From positions 17,960,760-18,024,759 of the forward strand of contig OX344762.1 in NCBI GenBank assembly GCA_947034895.1: DNA of 64,000 nt. Reading direction: 5' to 3'. Positions 21,533 through 34,816 of the stretch are shown in pieces. The notes below the pieces were generated by a model, which was not told the DNA's origin, made no database searches, and saw nothing but the letters and a program-made list of their open reading frames with translations. Numbering within the stretch: position 1 is the first letter of the stretch; each line of letters opens with the position of its first letter. This DNA is from Rhytidiadelphus loreus (taxonomy: Eukaryota > Streptophyta > Bryopsida > Hypnales > Hylocomiaceae). The position numbers were made by a program, and so were the translations under genes.

Positions 21533-22468
21533 AGAGATTTCATAACTACCGACAAACTACCTTGAACTAAAACTCCTCATGACTTTCTTTTTGTTAATCA
21601 AAATGGAGTGATTCAAATCTTTCCACGTGTATATAAATCTAGAAAATCAATTTCAAAGTTTTCTTTCTTAAAAAAGTGATTTTTAAAGAAGCTTTTTTTT
21701 GTTGCTCGGGTTACCTACCGAGCAATGAAAACTACATATTGTACAATAACTTTTTAATCATGCAATCAAAAGTTATGAATTGTTGCATCTTAACCCTTTA
21801 GGACCTAGCATGCCAATTTTGGTTCTTTTAAACTGAATTTTGGGAATTGGAACACTCTTTTGGCTTTAGTTGCTCTTGAGGTGTGAATGATATATGCACG
21901 GGTATTCCGCTTCCAATGAGCCATTGGCCATCAAATTTGGAGCAATGATGATTTGTCTATGGCAATTCAAAGTTGGAAATTTTAGAGTTTCAAATGCATT
22001 GTGGAACATGTTTCTCTATTGAATTTATTTGTGTATAACTAAAGAGAGCATGCCAACTTCACCATAATGTTCAATATAATGAACTCTATTTTCATTTAAA
22101 TTTACATGATAAAGTGAGTTTTTTTGTAATTACTATGATTTTTCAAAGACATAAACTTTAAAAAATCATACAAATTTCATTTTTTTTCCAAAAATAATTT
22201 AAAAAATCATATTAGATAGAAGATATGAATTCTTATTTGTGGAAAAATAATAATTTAAATGAAATTATAAAATTTTAATATGCAAATTTGATTCTACAAG
22301 AATTCAAGAGGTTGCTTGGGGATCCTTAGGCCCTAAAGGGTTAAAGCTACTCATCTGGCACATATTGTGTGCAAATTTCAAAGGGAAAAAATAAAAACTC
22401 CATTTGTAGTGAGTTGCTCCAAATTGCTATGTTGCCAAAAAACACAATTTGTGCATTTAGGGGTTAAG
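21533..22468 (+). repeat. Dispersed repeat copy 1, interrupted by the TTAA element
   Basis: The parts 21533-21789 and 22345-22468 align with the uninterrupted copy at 62773-63172. Shared words include AACTAAAACTCCTCAT, GAGCAATGAAAACTACATAT (there AAGCAATGAAAACTACATAT), CAATAACTTTTTAA, AAATAAAAACTCCATT and TTGCTATGTTGCC. Confidence 0.8.
21794..22340 (+). mobile_element. TTAA-flanked, piggyBac-like non-autonomous element, copy 2
   Basis: This 547-bp element has termini CCCTTTAGGACCTA...TTAGGCCCTAAAGGG and is bounded by TTAA on both sides (21790-21793, 22341-22344). The paralogous host repeat at 62773-63172 has a single TTAA (63045-63048) at exactly this point, so insertion at TTAA with duplication of TTAA is shown directly. 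Known piggyBac elements target TTAA and have ends starting CCC/CCY. No transposase is present, so the superfamily assignment is inferred. Confidence 0.85.
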
Positions 22469-22905
22469 GAATATGGGGTATGCATATATATTTTATATAT
22501 TTCTATATTGATAAATATAAGGTGCGCTAGTGAAGAGTTGCACAAAAATCATTGAATTTTGATGCCATTCACCAATGAGGCCACTTGACAAAAGACTATA
22601 GAATTTTGAAGACACATGACTCATGTGTGTGTTATTTCATATATTAGATGATTGTTTTTGTATAGGTCATTCTTTTATTTGTCTTTTCATCTACAATGGG
22701 TTATAAGTGCTTGGAGTTCCATCCATAAGAAAAAATAAAAATTTAATGTCCACCAACAATTACTCAGAATAATTCTACTATAAGATCTACAAATCTCAAA
22801 GAAATTCTCAATAATCACAATAAAAGCTTATCACACCAAGTTTTTTGAGGGGAGTATATAAAGTCTTACAAATTTTCAAGTTAAAACACAATTATAAAAA
22901 AATAT

Positions 22906-23133
22906 AAAGACTGTAGTTTATTAGTTATTTCTAAAAATTAGAAAACTAAACTAAGAAAAATTAAAGACTATACTTTATTAGCTCTTTGTAAAAATTAGGT
23001 AACTAAACTAAAAAAATTTAAAGACTATAGTTTATTAGTTATTTCTAAAAATTAGAAAGCTAAACTAAAAAAATTTAAAGACTGTACTTTATTAGTTATT
23101 TCTAAAAATTGGAAAATTAAACTAAAAGAATTA
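22906..23133 (+). repeat. Tandem repeat, 4 units of 57 bp
   Basis: Units start near 22906, 22963, 23020 and 23077, each with AAAGACT.TA.TTTATTAG, then TAAAAATTAG and AACTAAACTAA. They differ by a few substitutions each. The array is non-coding. Confidence 0.85.
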
Positions 23134-24075
23134 TTTAAAACAAACAAACTATATTGTAGTTTACAAGACCTTGGGATGGCAAAATCATTCAAAAATAAAT
23201 CTAAATTTTGATTAAAATATACTCCGGAGTAATATTTTAGATCTTTTGGTAGATTAATAAATTAAAAATCTATAAATATTTACATAAAATATTTATAAAC
23301 TATAAATTTTATATTTTAAATCTAACAAGATGTTAGTTTCTAAATAAATTATTATTATATTTATAGCATTCAAGAATTTAAAATGTTGAAATTATAACTT
23401 TACAAAATTCTAAAATCTTCAATTGGTCGGCTTTGGAACATGGAGAGCAACAAAGGCCTAATTAAATTTTATTATTGACACTTTTGAAGGTTGCATATTA
23501 AAATTTTGATTTGATGCTTTTTATTTATTTTTAATTTGACTATTCATGAAAATTCTCAAGCGGTATGGTTTATAGAAATTTATGAATGAATTTTACTATG
23601 AAATTTTTGTCATGGTTTAGTCAAATTGGGATCAATGTCACTACTTCAACAAAAAATTGTCAACAAATCTTCTAGATTTTATCATCTATATTAGATACAA
23701 TTAGTGTTCACAATAATATAGTTTTCAATTCTATACATATAGCAAATATTCCGTTCTTTAATCTTTATTTCAACTCAATGGTCTATAAATTTTATAAATG
23801 CCTTAACTACAACAATCTAGTCATTAAGAATAGAGATACCCCATATGAAGGTGATACTAGAGGATACAACTCTAATAGTTCCAGAGCATTTGTCGTTGAT
23901 GACTACACTCTAGTGTTTATTGATTGTCTAACGCCTAGATCCAAGAGGTATGAGTTGTGGGGTAACAAGATCAACAGGTTTTAAGTATCCTAATTAGTAG
24001 CAGTCGAGTACATTTTAAAGAAAAATTACCTCTACACAATATCACCTTTGAAAATATAAATCAACTTGCAGCTAA
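23134..24075. other. AT-rich intergenic DNA
   Basis: This is the region downstream of the minus-strand gene. The frame at 23778-23984 (68 residues) has no family signature and no visible flanking exons. I see no other structure. Confidence 0.35.
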
Positions 24076-27000
24076 CTAAAAAGGCTTGCTTGGTACAACC
24101 AATTCTGTAAATTCACGTGGTACATCTAGAGGAATAAAAGCTGTATCAGATAGACCTACGTAATATTCTAATGCTAATTTTAACTTTTTATAGTTTTTCA
24201 AAAGAAATATTTGATCTTTTTCAATGTCGATTCCCATTGTTTTTGTAACTGAGAATACTTTCAAAAATGTGTTTTTAGTTGGTGCTCGAAATCTTAATGC
24301 CATTCGTGCTACCATGTCTTTTGGTATGCATTTTATTGCTTCAAGTATCAATAAAGGGCTTCCAGTAAGTGTAAGAGAATTACCATGTGTCTCACCACCA
24401 ATATAGTAACTCATACCTTGATTGGATTCTATACATAGTTTGTCTTTTGTAAATGCCTGCATTTTTATAAAGAATTAGAAGTATTTCAATACAAATAAGA
24501 CATCTCATTTGAATTTGATTAAAAAAAATCAAGATTACATACTTACAATATTTTATTTTAAAAATAGAATTTTAAAATCTATATTAGTTATTTTTTATTT
24601 TTTTTAAATGATAAATTAAGTGAAACACATAAATTGCAATTAATTTGATTCAAAAAATTCACATTGGTATTTATAATCTAATTTTAGATTTATTTATTCG
24701 AGTAAATTTTTTATTACAAAAATTTTGGACTTATATAGAAGAAGTCTTCATATACAATGTATAAATCAATTATAATTTATTAAATATATTAAATTGTTGG
24801 ATATTGTAATTGTTGAATACCTTTGCTAAAGCTTTATGTAGAACTGGTTGTTTTAGAAATGGAATAGGCATGTGTAGACTAAAAGTCTCAGGTTCCTTAG
24901 TTCTAAATGTTTGTCCTACTAAATATTCGTAAAACTTAAAACATTCATCAACAATGGAAGGTCCAAAAATAGTAATTGACCATTGCTTGTGTCTATTGTT
25001 GTCAAAAAATGAATTATCAACCTATTTCAATTATATTTAATTTTTAAAGAACAATCAATTCAGTTTTTATAAATATTCACAACATATTTATTATTTATTT
25101 TATTTTATAATATTATATAATAATTTATCTTTAATTTTTTTAAAATCACAAATGTTTTGAAATAATTTAAACCTTTTTGCCATGCCAATGTTCTCTAATA
25201 TGTTGGCAATGTTGATTTTGATCTTGGAGACGTTTTTCAAAAGTTAAATATTCTAGACCATTTGCATTTTGGGCAAACAATTGTTCTTTTTCATTGTAAA
25301 CTTTCAAAATACAAAACTATTTTTAAATATTTTAAATATTATTTAGAATTAATTTTTAAATATTATTATTATTATTTTAAAAATTCATCAAAGTAGTTTG
25401 CAATTTATCAACAAGAATACTTTGTTGTTTATAATTGGCATTTAATAAAAATTATTTAAAATATATTTCAATCATTAATATGTTATAAATTTTGGTATAA
25501 TTTTTAGTATTATTATATCATATAATCATGGTAATCAATGTAATAATATGTTTTATATATTAATAGAAATCTGGATAAATAATATTTTTTTCATATTTAT
25601 ATCATGCAACATCAATGCAATATGTTTTACTTTTATTGGATGTTTTATTTACCATATATTGGCAATGTACATAATTGTAGTTAAAATTATCACCAACCAA
25701 TTGCATACATTGAAGTTTGGAAGTTCATAAAAGCCTTCTTCAACAACATCAATTTTACGATCTACTATATAGGCAGTAAATAAACTAAATGTATATGGAA
25801 GAAAATTAACATCAGCTTCATAGTTGAATAATTCACAAAAATGTTTTAATTTTTTCATATCTATCAAAATTTAATTATTTAGAAATATGATGTCTAAATT
25901 CTCAATATATATTAAAAATATATGTAAATACATATAATAAATCAATATTAATAAAAGTTGAAATTGACTATTCTAGTATTGTTATATAGTTTCCAACTTA
26001 CTTGATCCAACCTTTGACTTATATGAAGCATTAGCAAGTGTTAGCAAAGATTTTCGATTTGCTTCATTTTTAAGAGCTAAATGACAATATTCGTTAATTG
26101 GATGCAAAATTATTATATTAGTTAAAGATTGAAGTAAAATTTGAGTAGAAGCTTTCCAAAGGGCAACAACATTTTCACATGGTACATGACATCGTTCAGT
26201 GTAAAAATATTCTAACATTGGATAGAAAATTGCACATGTCCATTCTCCCTTAATAATCTTATATATTCTTGATGTTTGTGATTCTACATTTTGTGTTGTA
26301 TTATGTTGATGTTCACGCTTACAAACTTCTTCTTCAAGTTCTTCATCTTCTTCATCTTCTTCATCTTCTTTTGTTTCTACGTCACCTTCAATTTCTTTGG
26401 TTATTTCATCTCCTTTTTTAATGTCATTTGAACATAATCCATTATCTCCATCATTATTTTCATATTTTCCTTCACTTTTAATATTTTCTTCTTTGGGTTT
26501 TTCTACAATGCCCTTAACTTGAATTTGCTTGGAAAGTTGCCATGCCATAGGAGGTGGAAGACAAAGATCCAATTGTTGTTCAATTTCTAAAAGGTGTGCT
26601 TCATGCTCAATAAGTGGTGTTTTCTAAATTATAGAGAATTTTAAAATAGTTAATGAGGATGTTTTACTTAATCGATTAAATTTTTATGATTTATTATTCA
26701 TTTTATTTCATAATACATATATTTAAGAAATAGCAAACTATATATTTTAAGTATTCAAATTGTGCTTCATTTTTTCATTGATATTAGTATTTTAAGAAAA
26801 TTTGTACAAAAAAACTATCAAATTAAACCTCAATTGGATATAAGATTTTTCGTATGACACTTTTTTTCCTCCTTAAGAGACTTTCTCTTCTTTTAGATTT
26901 CAATTCTGCAAATACTTCACTTGGACTTTTGATTTGACTTCCGCTAATTTGTTTAATATTCCCACTTTTAGAATTCCTTGCAAATGGATCATTGTTTATA

Positions 27001-30000
27001 CCTCTTTGACTATTGTTATCAACTACAACTAAAGTTTTGTCTTCTTTGCCTTTACTTTGTTTGACATTCAAAGAAGTTCTGAAACTCTCTCTCAGAAGTT
27101 TGCCTTCGACACTAATACTATTGAGCTTGCCATCTAAGACATCACCTTGAAATTTAACACTTTTTTTTTATTATCATTCACCTTAGGATTAGTTAAGACA
27201 AAATACATGTCTGCCAATGTTACAAACTTTTGTAGATCATCAAGCATTTGATCATCAAGCGTTTCTTTAACTTCATTAGTAGCTAGGCTAAAAAGAAAGG
27301 GTTTGCATGTCAAAAGTAATGCATTAGCTTCAAATTTGCACCTTTCAATTAGTTCCATATCCTTTGGGAGATTTGCTAATTCTTCTACCAAATTAACTTC
27401 TTGATCTTCTCCTTCAACAAGTACTAGAGGTTCTATTGTAGATTCATCATCAATATTTCCTTCAACATTTTCATTGGGAAGAACTTTGTCTACGCTTTGT
27501 TTTCGTACAAATTCTTCAACATTATTCAATTCTTCATCAACTAATTTGCGATAGTCTTCATACAATGGATTTTTTTCTAGCTCATAATCAAATGCTCTTT
27601 CAAGTTCTTCACATTGTCTATCTTCATTTTTTGAATCAATACAATCTTTGATTGTTTCATATTTAGAACAATATGGATCTATTGTGTCAATATCCAAATT
27701 ATTTTTTATCATAAGAGGTGGATATATGGGTTCTTCAATATGAATATGACATGGTAAATAAATTGGTATAATACGATTGGTTATTCGCCATACTCCTTCC
27801 TCTAAAATTCAAATATGGATATTTTTGTTAATAGAATAATGATAGAATCTCAACTATCTAATTAGTATTCATCTTTTCCATAAATTTAAGTTTATACATA
27901 TTTCTAAGATAAGAATATTAAAAGTAATTATGGATTGATATCGAGATTGATATAGTATTTTATCCAAACAATGTATTGTTCATCATCATCAAAATTGCAT
28001 TGGCTTCAACTAAATACCCATATATAGTTATACATAACAATTATATAAAAAAAGAATACTCCAAACATGTAAAGAGATTCCATGTAGATTCATGCTTGTT
28101 CTGGCAGACATCGCGACAATGTGACAAACATTACAAAAAATTTGAGGCGTGCAAAGGGCTGCAAGTTTCCCCCCTCGGTGCAATTAGGGAATTTTTTTTT
28201 TCGTTTTCTGGATTTGATGTGGCACTACTAGTGACACGTCAACACCACATCAGATTGACAACTTTTTTTAAATACTTTTAAAATATTAAAAATTTAACTA
28301 AATTTAAAAAAAATTAAAAATATACTCCGTATATTTTATTTTGCTATACTTGCACTGCGGGGCAACCGAAAATCAAAAACTGACAACTTCTTTTAGGCCT
28401 TAAACTTTTCCTAATGCAAATGTCTAGTAGAGCCCTTGTGACATCCAATAAGTCAATTTTAAGGTTGACTTTCAAATAAATGATTATATATTCACGCTAA
28501 CTCAACACATTCAAATTTCACTTTAGTAAAGTGTCTCAATTTGATAAACACATTACATCCTAAATTTAAGTTCATAATTATAGTGAGATTTAAAATTATC
28601 TAAGTGGGTGATTGATGACCTTATTAGACGCTTATATACATATTAAAACTGTATGAGACAAAACAACCTTGTGTAGATTCAAATTTATATACAAAGCAAA
28701 TTTTTATCTAGGCATGTACATCACATATACATATAAAAATTTTGATTTTACAAAAGAGGCCTAGAATACTTATATCAAAACATTTACTTTTCATTCATAA
28801 AGCATCTTAGAATTCTTTTCAACCTGTAAACCTATACAAACCTTTAGGTAATTTTATAATTTCAATATATAGAATTTGCTAAGAATTCAAAAAACTTTTT
28901 AAAATTAAATAATATTCCTATCAAATTAAATAATCTCTATTTGTAAATAAATAATCTTTTCTACACTCATCTACAAAGATTCAAGTATATAAAATACACC
29001 ATTGATTGAATATTTTAATAGCATATTTTTTTGCATGTTATTTGCATATTATTAATTTTATAAAAAATCTAATCATTTAAGTAATGCAGATGTTGATATT
29101 GTAAGGTCATCAATTAGCCTTTGAGTTAAATCACAATATTTTTCAAATAAATCTTTTCATTAAGTATTTTAAGTATTACTCTTGATTTTTTATTCTATTG
29201 TGATTAACTTAGCACTAAAATATTTCAAAAAACATATAAATTACAAGTAGTAGCTCATGTTATGCAACTCTAGTAAAAATGAAGGAAATCCACAAGTTGT
29301 TACATTTATCTATTACAGGTAATTGCACAATTTATATACAAATTTGAGCACTAATTCCCATCAAACACCTTAGGTACATGAAATGCTTGATTTGTACTAG
29401 TTTTGTACCAAAATATCCATTCATAGCATTAGAAAATTCTCTTTATTTTGCCATAGTTAAGTTATGGCCTTCATTAAGATTTTCAAGACAAATATCTCCT
29501 TGTGAATTACATAAAATGCACATTTAAAAAAATGTAAAACATTGTTACATTTTAAAACCAATAGAAAAAATCATTTTCATATAAAATGCACATGGATAAT
29601 GTAGGTGAAGTATTTTGATGTGTCCCAAATGCTCATAACATATCCAAAGTGCTTATGGTGCAAAATCTTAAATAGAGGGTTTGGCGCCTACTAACCTTCT
29701 TATAGGATTTTGTAGCCTCCTATTTCATAAACAAGTTAGTAACTGCTAAAACCTTGTAGATTTTCATGGCCTTTTATCTACATTCAAACCTCCAAAACGT
29801 AATTATTTATTGTTTATAATAGTAATAGATTTTTAAACTAGAATTTACCTCCATTGTAAATACTTAATTATTCTATTTTGATAGTCTAATTTGGGGTCTA
29901 AATGTACAAATTTTAGTGCTTGCAAAATCCTTACAAGGTTTTGAAACCTTGCAAAGAAGTAATGGTAGTCATTGAACTTTTTGTTGGGATCAAAATAGAA

Positions 30001-32912
30001 GAAGGGTGGAGGTCTCTAAGGTATGCTTGCAAGTTCCAGAGCTTGCAAATTGATTTTTCATTGCACGTGCACTTTAACAAAATGTTGCTAAAAAGTGATT
30101 GCAAAAAAACCTTGTATCATTTATTGTGTCTTGTACGATTTTTTACAATACAAAAAAATCCTATACCATTTGTTGTGTTTTATAGGATATTTTAAATTCA
30201 AAAAACATTTTAAGTTTTTTACAAAAATATGGTTGATGTATAAACCAATAAGATAATTGTATCTTAGAAAGATCAAACACATAACAAAATTTGAAAACTT
30301 GAATACAACATCAAAAACATTAAAACTTTATGAATATGTTAATTGCACAAGGAAAAAAATCCTTAAATATTCTCTTTTCGATGCAAAAATTCATGTTGAA
30401 AGTTATTTACCGATAATTCATGGAATTTTTCAACATAGAACTAATTACATTAAAAAATGTTTTTTTTCTAATAGTTGCAAGTTACTATATTAAAATTTTA
30501 ATTTAATCTTAGCTTCAAATTTTTAAGAATAGATACTTAGTAGTACTCCCTATCCTAAATAGATGATATATTTTTTAGTATCAATATCCTCTACCAAAAG
30601 AAATTCAGATTTTTTAGAGATTTATATATATTTAATCCCTAAAGGACTGTAAGGCCACCAAGTGGCTTCAAGCCACACAATTTTTTGCACTTCCATTCCT
30701 TTAGGGATTAAAAATAGTCAAATCCAACTTTTGTATGAACTTTTAACTACATTTGATGCTTACTTCCAAAGTTGTGCTTGAAAATTGTAGTGACATAAAC
30801 CTTTTTCTTCTTGAAGTTGTCCTAAATATTAATTCAAAGATTTGAATATCAAAGTGAAATATGCAAATGCAAAAAATATCACAAAATACTATGAAAATGA
30901 AAAATACAATCCTTGTAATTGTAGAGCTGTGTTAAAAACTTTAGGAAATTATTTGAATTGTTATCAAAGATTTTAATCAAAATTTTGTAAGCACAATGCA
31001 CAATGACAAAACTCTCTTTTTGTATAAAATTTATTGTATAGACTATCATTGTAGTAATTTTTTCATATATAATCTAGTTATGTGCCTTTGATAGACTCGG
31101 TTTGCAAAAAAAAATTCATATGTATAAATATGCATTTTGGTGTTTGAAATATCAAAGTTTTTAAAGTAATGTAGATGGTTCATAGTGACAAAATAGTTCA
31201 AATGTATCCAATGCTCATATATCATTGAGATTATATACTAGCAATGATTGAATATTTTATCATCAAAATGTTGTCAAATTTATTTTTAATTAGATTGTAT
31301 CACTCTTGCTCTGATTTTATGAATTGAATGAAAATTATATATAGATATAGATATAATAAACTATGAATTATTTTAATACACAATTTAATACACAAAAATG
31401 AACTAAAAGAAATATTTAACATTTAAAACACTATCTTCAAAAAATTCTAACTAGTAGAAACAAAATGTTTAACATTGAACTTTTAAATTGTAAACTACCT
31501 AAGAATATTATAATTAAAACAGCTAGTGCAAAATTGCCGATATTTTATTTCAAAATCAACATATAGAACACAATTTGATAAAAGAATTAAACTTAAGATA
31601 AAATATTTTATTTATTGATATTGATTATACTTTCAAAGTAGACTAGAGGATATACTAATTTAAATGTGCTTTCAAAGTTATTTTATGATAGATTTCAGAA
31701 TAGCTACTATGACATTTAATAATGATACTATTTAAGAATATATATATTATTATACTTTCATATGTAATGCATTTTTTTTTAATATTTTCAATAGATAGGA
31801 GGACAACTTTGAATGGTATTATTGAGACATTGGTAGTACTAGAATATTAGTACCAAATGATTTCCAAAAATTTACTAACAAATATTCATCAATAATGCAC
31901 AATTCAATAGAAAATTTGTATGATTTTATTTGTTTAACTAAAAAACATTATCAAAGTAATTTCAAATGTAATTTTGATTAGCCATAGTTAAAATTATTTA
32001 TATAAAACTTTGATTCTTCAATATAGATAGATAGATGCCCAAAAATTAAATAATTAAAAAAAAAATTAGTTTCATTGAATTTTCAAAATGAATAATCAAC
32101 CAACCAGTAGTTGTTGCACAATGGATGTCTTGTTTTTCTTGTAACTCCATATCCCATACATACAAATCAAATATTTCTTTAAAAGCATTGGAGCTTTTAC
32201 TCAATATATCAGAATGACAAAGTATCCTTTCAGTATCTTGGGCATTGAAAGATTTTCTCACGGTAATAATGACATCACTTTGTTTTTGTATGTATAGGAG
32301 ATTAGAATTAGGAGGTTGGAAAGGTAAGTATATATTTGCTAATAGTTGAACTAAAACATCTATTGCTTTTATTGGTTCTGGTTCGTGAATCAATTTTTTA
32401 AATTTGTTTGGCTCTGGAATATTAAATTTTGGTCGAATCATAGCTAAGCTATCTTTTGCACCTCGCAAGGTTGTAAACAACAATCTTCTTGCACATAATC
32501 TTTTTTTATCTTCATTATCATCTATGTGATAATCTATAAATTCTTTTGGTGCATCATCTTCATTGGCCATTGAAATACTTATCCCAAAGCGAACGCCTTT
32601 TCCATTTTTTTTTGCATTTGAAGATTGACTTTCAAAAAGAGCTTGGAATTTCATAGCTTGTTCTTTTGAGTCATCATGAATGTCTTGACTACTTTCATCT
32701 TCTTGATTGCATTGGATAGCTTTCGACTCCAATTGTGCATGCTTTGCAACTTCCATAATGTCATAATTTATTGTACTAGTTCTTCGTTTATATATTGAAA
32801 AATTTATGGGCTCAACCTCCGGAAATAACTTTTGGTGTTCTTGCTTTTCTTTAACAATAGTATTGTAGTTATTATAAAAATTGCATTTTGGAGGCTTTGT
32901 AATGTTTACCAT
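24076..32912 (-). CDS. Large uncharacterised multi-exon gene (about 1,098 aa), one frameshift
   Basis: Seven open blocks join with matching phases at GT/AG sites: 32912-32105, 27801-26829, 26623-26002, 25860-25694, 25316-25173, 25021-24821 and 24456-24076 (TAG). Exon 2 needs one frame correction at a homopolymer (T9 on the plus strand, 27161-27169), after which KFQGDVLDGKLNSISVEGK leads into the second half. I do not recognise the family. The protein is Lys/Glu/Asn-rich. Exon 1 has AKDSLAMIRPKFNIPEPNKF, exon 2 starts EEGVWRITNRIIPIYLP and has long acidic stretches, exon 3 has an acidic run near EDEEDEEDEELEEE, and exon 6 has RHKQWSITIFGPSIVDE. The C-terminal exon reads GNSLTLTGSPLLILEAIKC and ALEYYVGLSDTAFIPLDVPR, possibly a beta-rich domain. 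No membrane segment or signal peptide is evident. Intron 1 is 4.3 kb and carries small repeats. Composition would fit a large scaffold protein, but that is a guess. Confidence 0.6.
28214..28253 (+). repeat. Stem-loop TTGATGTGG...CCACATCAG in intron 1
   Basis: The 9-bp stem has the same sequence as the stem-loop at 52862-52890 but a different 22-base loop. Upstream GGGCTGCAAGTTTCCCCCC (near 28158) weakly resembles the start of the repeats at 52683 and 61587. It may be a third, diverged copy. Confidence 0.35.
30636..30707. mobile_element. 72-bp hairpin element flanked by TTAA
   Basis: The ends TCCCTAAAGGA and TCCTTTAGGGA are perfect inverted repeats. TTAA lies on both sides (30632-30635, 30708-30711). 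The centre holds a second hairpin, GTGGCTTCAAGCCAC. The termini resemble those of the TTAA elements at 19022 and 21794 (CCCTTTAGG/CCTAAAGGG). It lies in intron 1 of the large minus-strand gene. Confidence 0.6.
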
Positions 32913-34816
32913 TTTTAATCATTTAAAAATTTATATTAAATAAGGTTTAATAAATTTATGTGATATAGTTTTATTCTTTATGTCCATAAAAAAAAATTGA
33001 GTGGTTGGCTCATGCTAAAAATCATGTTGAAGATAATTTTATAATACAATAATAATAATGTGTATAATATATTTGTAATTATGTTTGTGTGATATAAACA
33101 TAATTAATTAATAATCCTCAATAATTTTTATATTACTATATTTTATGATTTTGGTAAATAGACCTTTGTTTTTTTTTATGTGCATAAAGTTTAATTCAAA
33201 TGAGTGTTGGTTGATTTTTAGTATTGAATGGATATGAGTAGTCATGAAAGAAGATAAGTTAGGAAGCAAAGTTATTTTCAAATACATCTAAGAAATACAT
33301 ATAAAAATCACTACTTTGACACTTAGTGAAATTTACATTATAAAATCAAACCAAGATTTGAGACTTATTTACAAGTCAATAATAAATATTTTAAATATGA
33401 AATTTGAATAATTATTTAATTCTCATGAAGTTGAGGATTACAAATGGAATTTAAAATAATTTTATAAATAATTTATTCTAAATAATATATTATTACAAAA
33501 ATAGAAGAAAAATGTAATTAGCTAAACTATTTTTTGAGTTTGACTTGAAGCAAATGTATAAATAAGAAATTGGTTAGCTTAATTTGTTCATTATTAAAGA
33601 TATGTATATTAGTTCTTTAATCCTTTACGATTAAGGATCACATCATGAATTTGGTAATACAAAAAAAATGGAGTTGTATGAACATCTATTATTCTAAAAT
33701 CAAACCTCAAATGACCATGAATAATTTTGTTCTTCAAATGCTTGTGCATGTATTGACACAAAAATAAAAGCAAATCTAATGGAATAATGTAAGGATTTTT
33801 ATAATTAATGTTAGTTTTTTAGAATATTGGAAGTCATCAATCACATGATTTTACAAAACTTAAAAAGTTTATAAATTGCTTTAAAATTGACAATCTAATA
33901 CTTCACAAAATGCCCCATCATGTACTAAAATCTTGTACTTATCTAAATGAACAACATAGTCTTTGTAATGCACCAAGCAGTGCACAAATGATGGAGTTGT
34001 TAACAAAACAAGTAAATGAACTTAGTTGGTTTGCTTTCAATATTCCTTCCTAAAGGTAAATAAAAATTTGTTGGTATTTTCAACATCTTTGATTGTTAGT
34101 CTATGGGTCTTAGGTATTTTGATTGTATTGTTTTTCAATATTGATTCAACAATTTTATATTTCACTTTAAGTTGGGTGCATTTCAAATTTCAAATGTTTT
34201 GGCAACATTCATACCATGTTTCACATGCCCATCCAAAAAATCAAATCTATTTTTTTTATTATCATATTTGGAAGTTTTATATTTAAGTCTATATCTTTAC
34301 ATATAGTAAACAAAAACCCAAATTCTAATAATATGATTCAAATGCATAGGATTTTAAATGGAAATAAGTGTTGATTTTTGGTTTTAACATATCTAGTATT
34401 AGTTTTAATACATATATAATATATAACTGTTATAGGTAATTGGAAATTTCTCCTAATGAATACAATTCTTCACCAATGTTGACCCTAACAAATTGCTCAA
34501 TCATATCCACATATAAGCACTATAGAAAAAAATTTAGAAAAAAATTGTGAATTTTTAGAGAAAAAAAAAATAGCTATTAGGGGCCCCTTTGTAGAAAAAA
34601 GTTAAAAATAAAGTAAAAGTAGAACTAAATTACACTTAATAGTGTGAATAGGATTACATGCATCAGGATGGATGAAAACTAAACTAAAACTAAAACTAAA
34701 ACTAAAAACTTGGATGAATGAGGTGTGACTTAGGTCACACCCCTTCAAATTTGCACCGGTTCATTTTTTAGAGAAAACTATAAAACAATAAATTAAATAT
34801 AAAAAATGCTAGCAAT
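32913..34816. other. AT-rich spacer between the large gene and the LTR element
   Basis: The presumed promoter of the minus-strand gene lies at its left end. Near 34677-34706 there is a CTAAAA hexamer run, followed by a perfect hairpin GGTGTGACTTAGGTCACACC (about 34721-34740). No gene was recognised. Confidence 0.4.

Noticed and set aside
22331..22340. Telomere-like CCCTAAA/TTTAGGG words in the TTAA elements
   Set aside because: Only single heptamers occur, as part of the terminal inverted repeat; there is no telomeric array.
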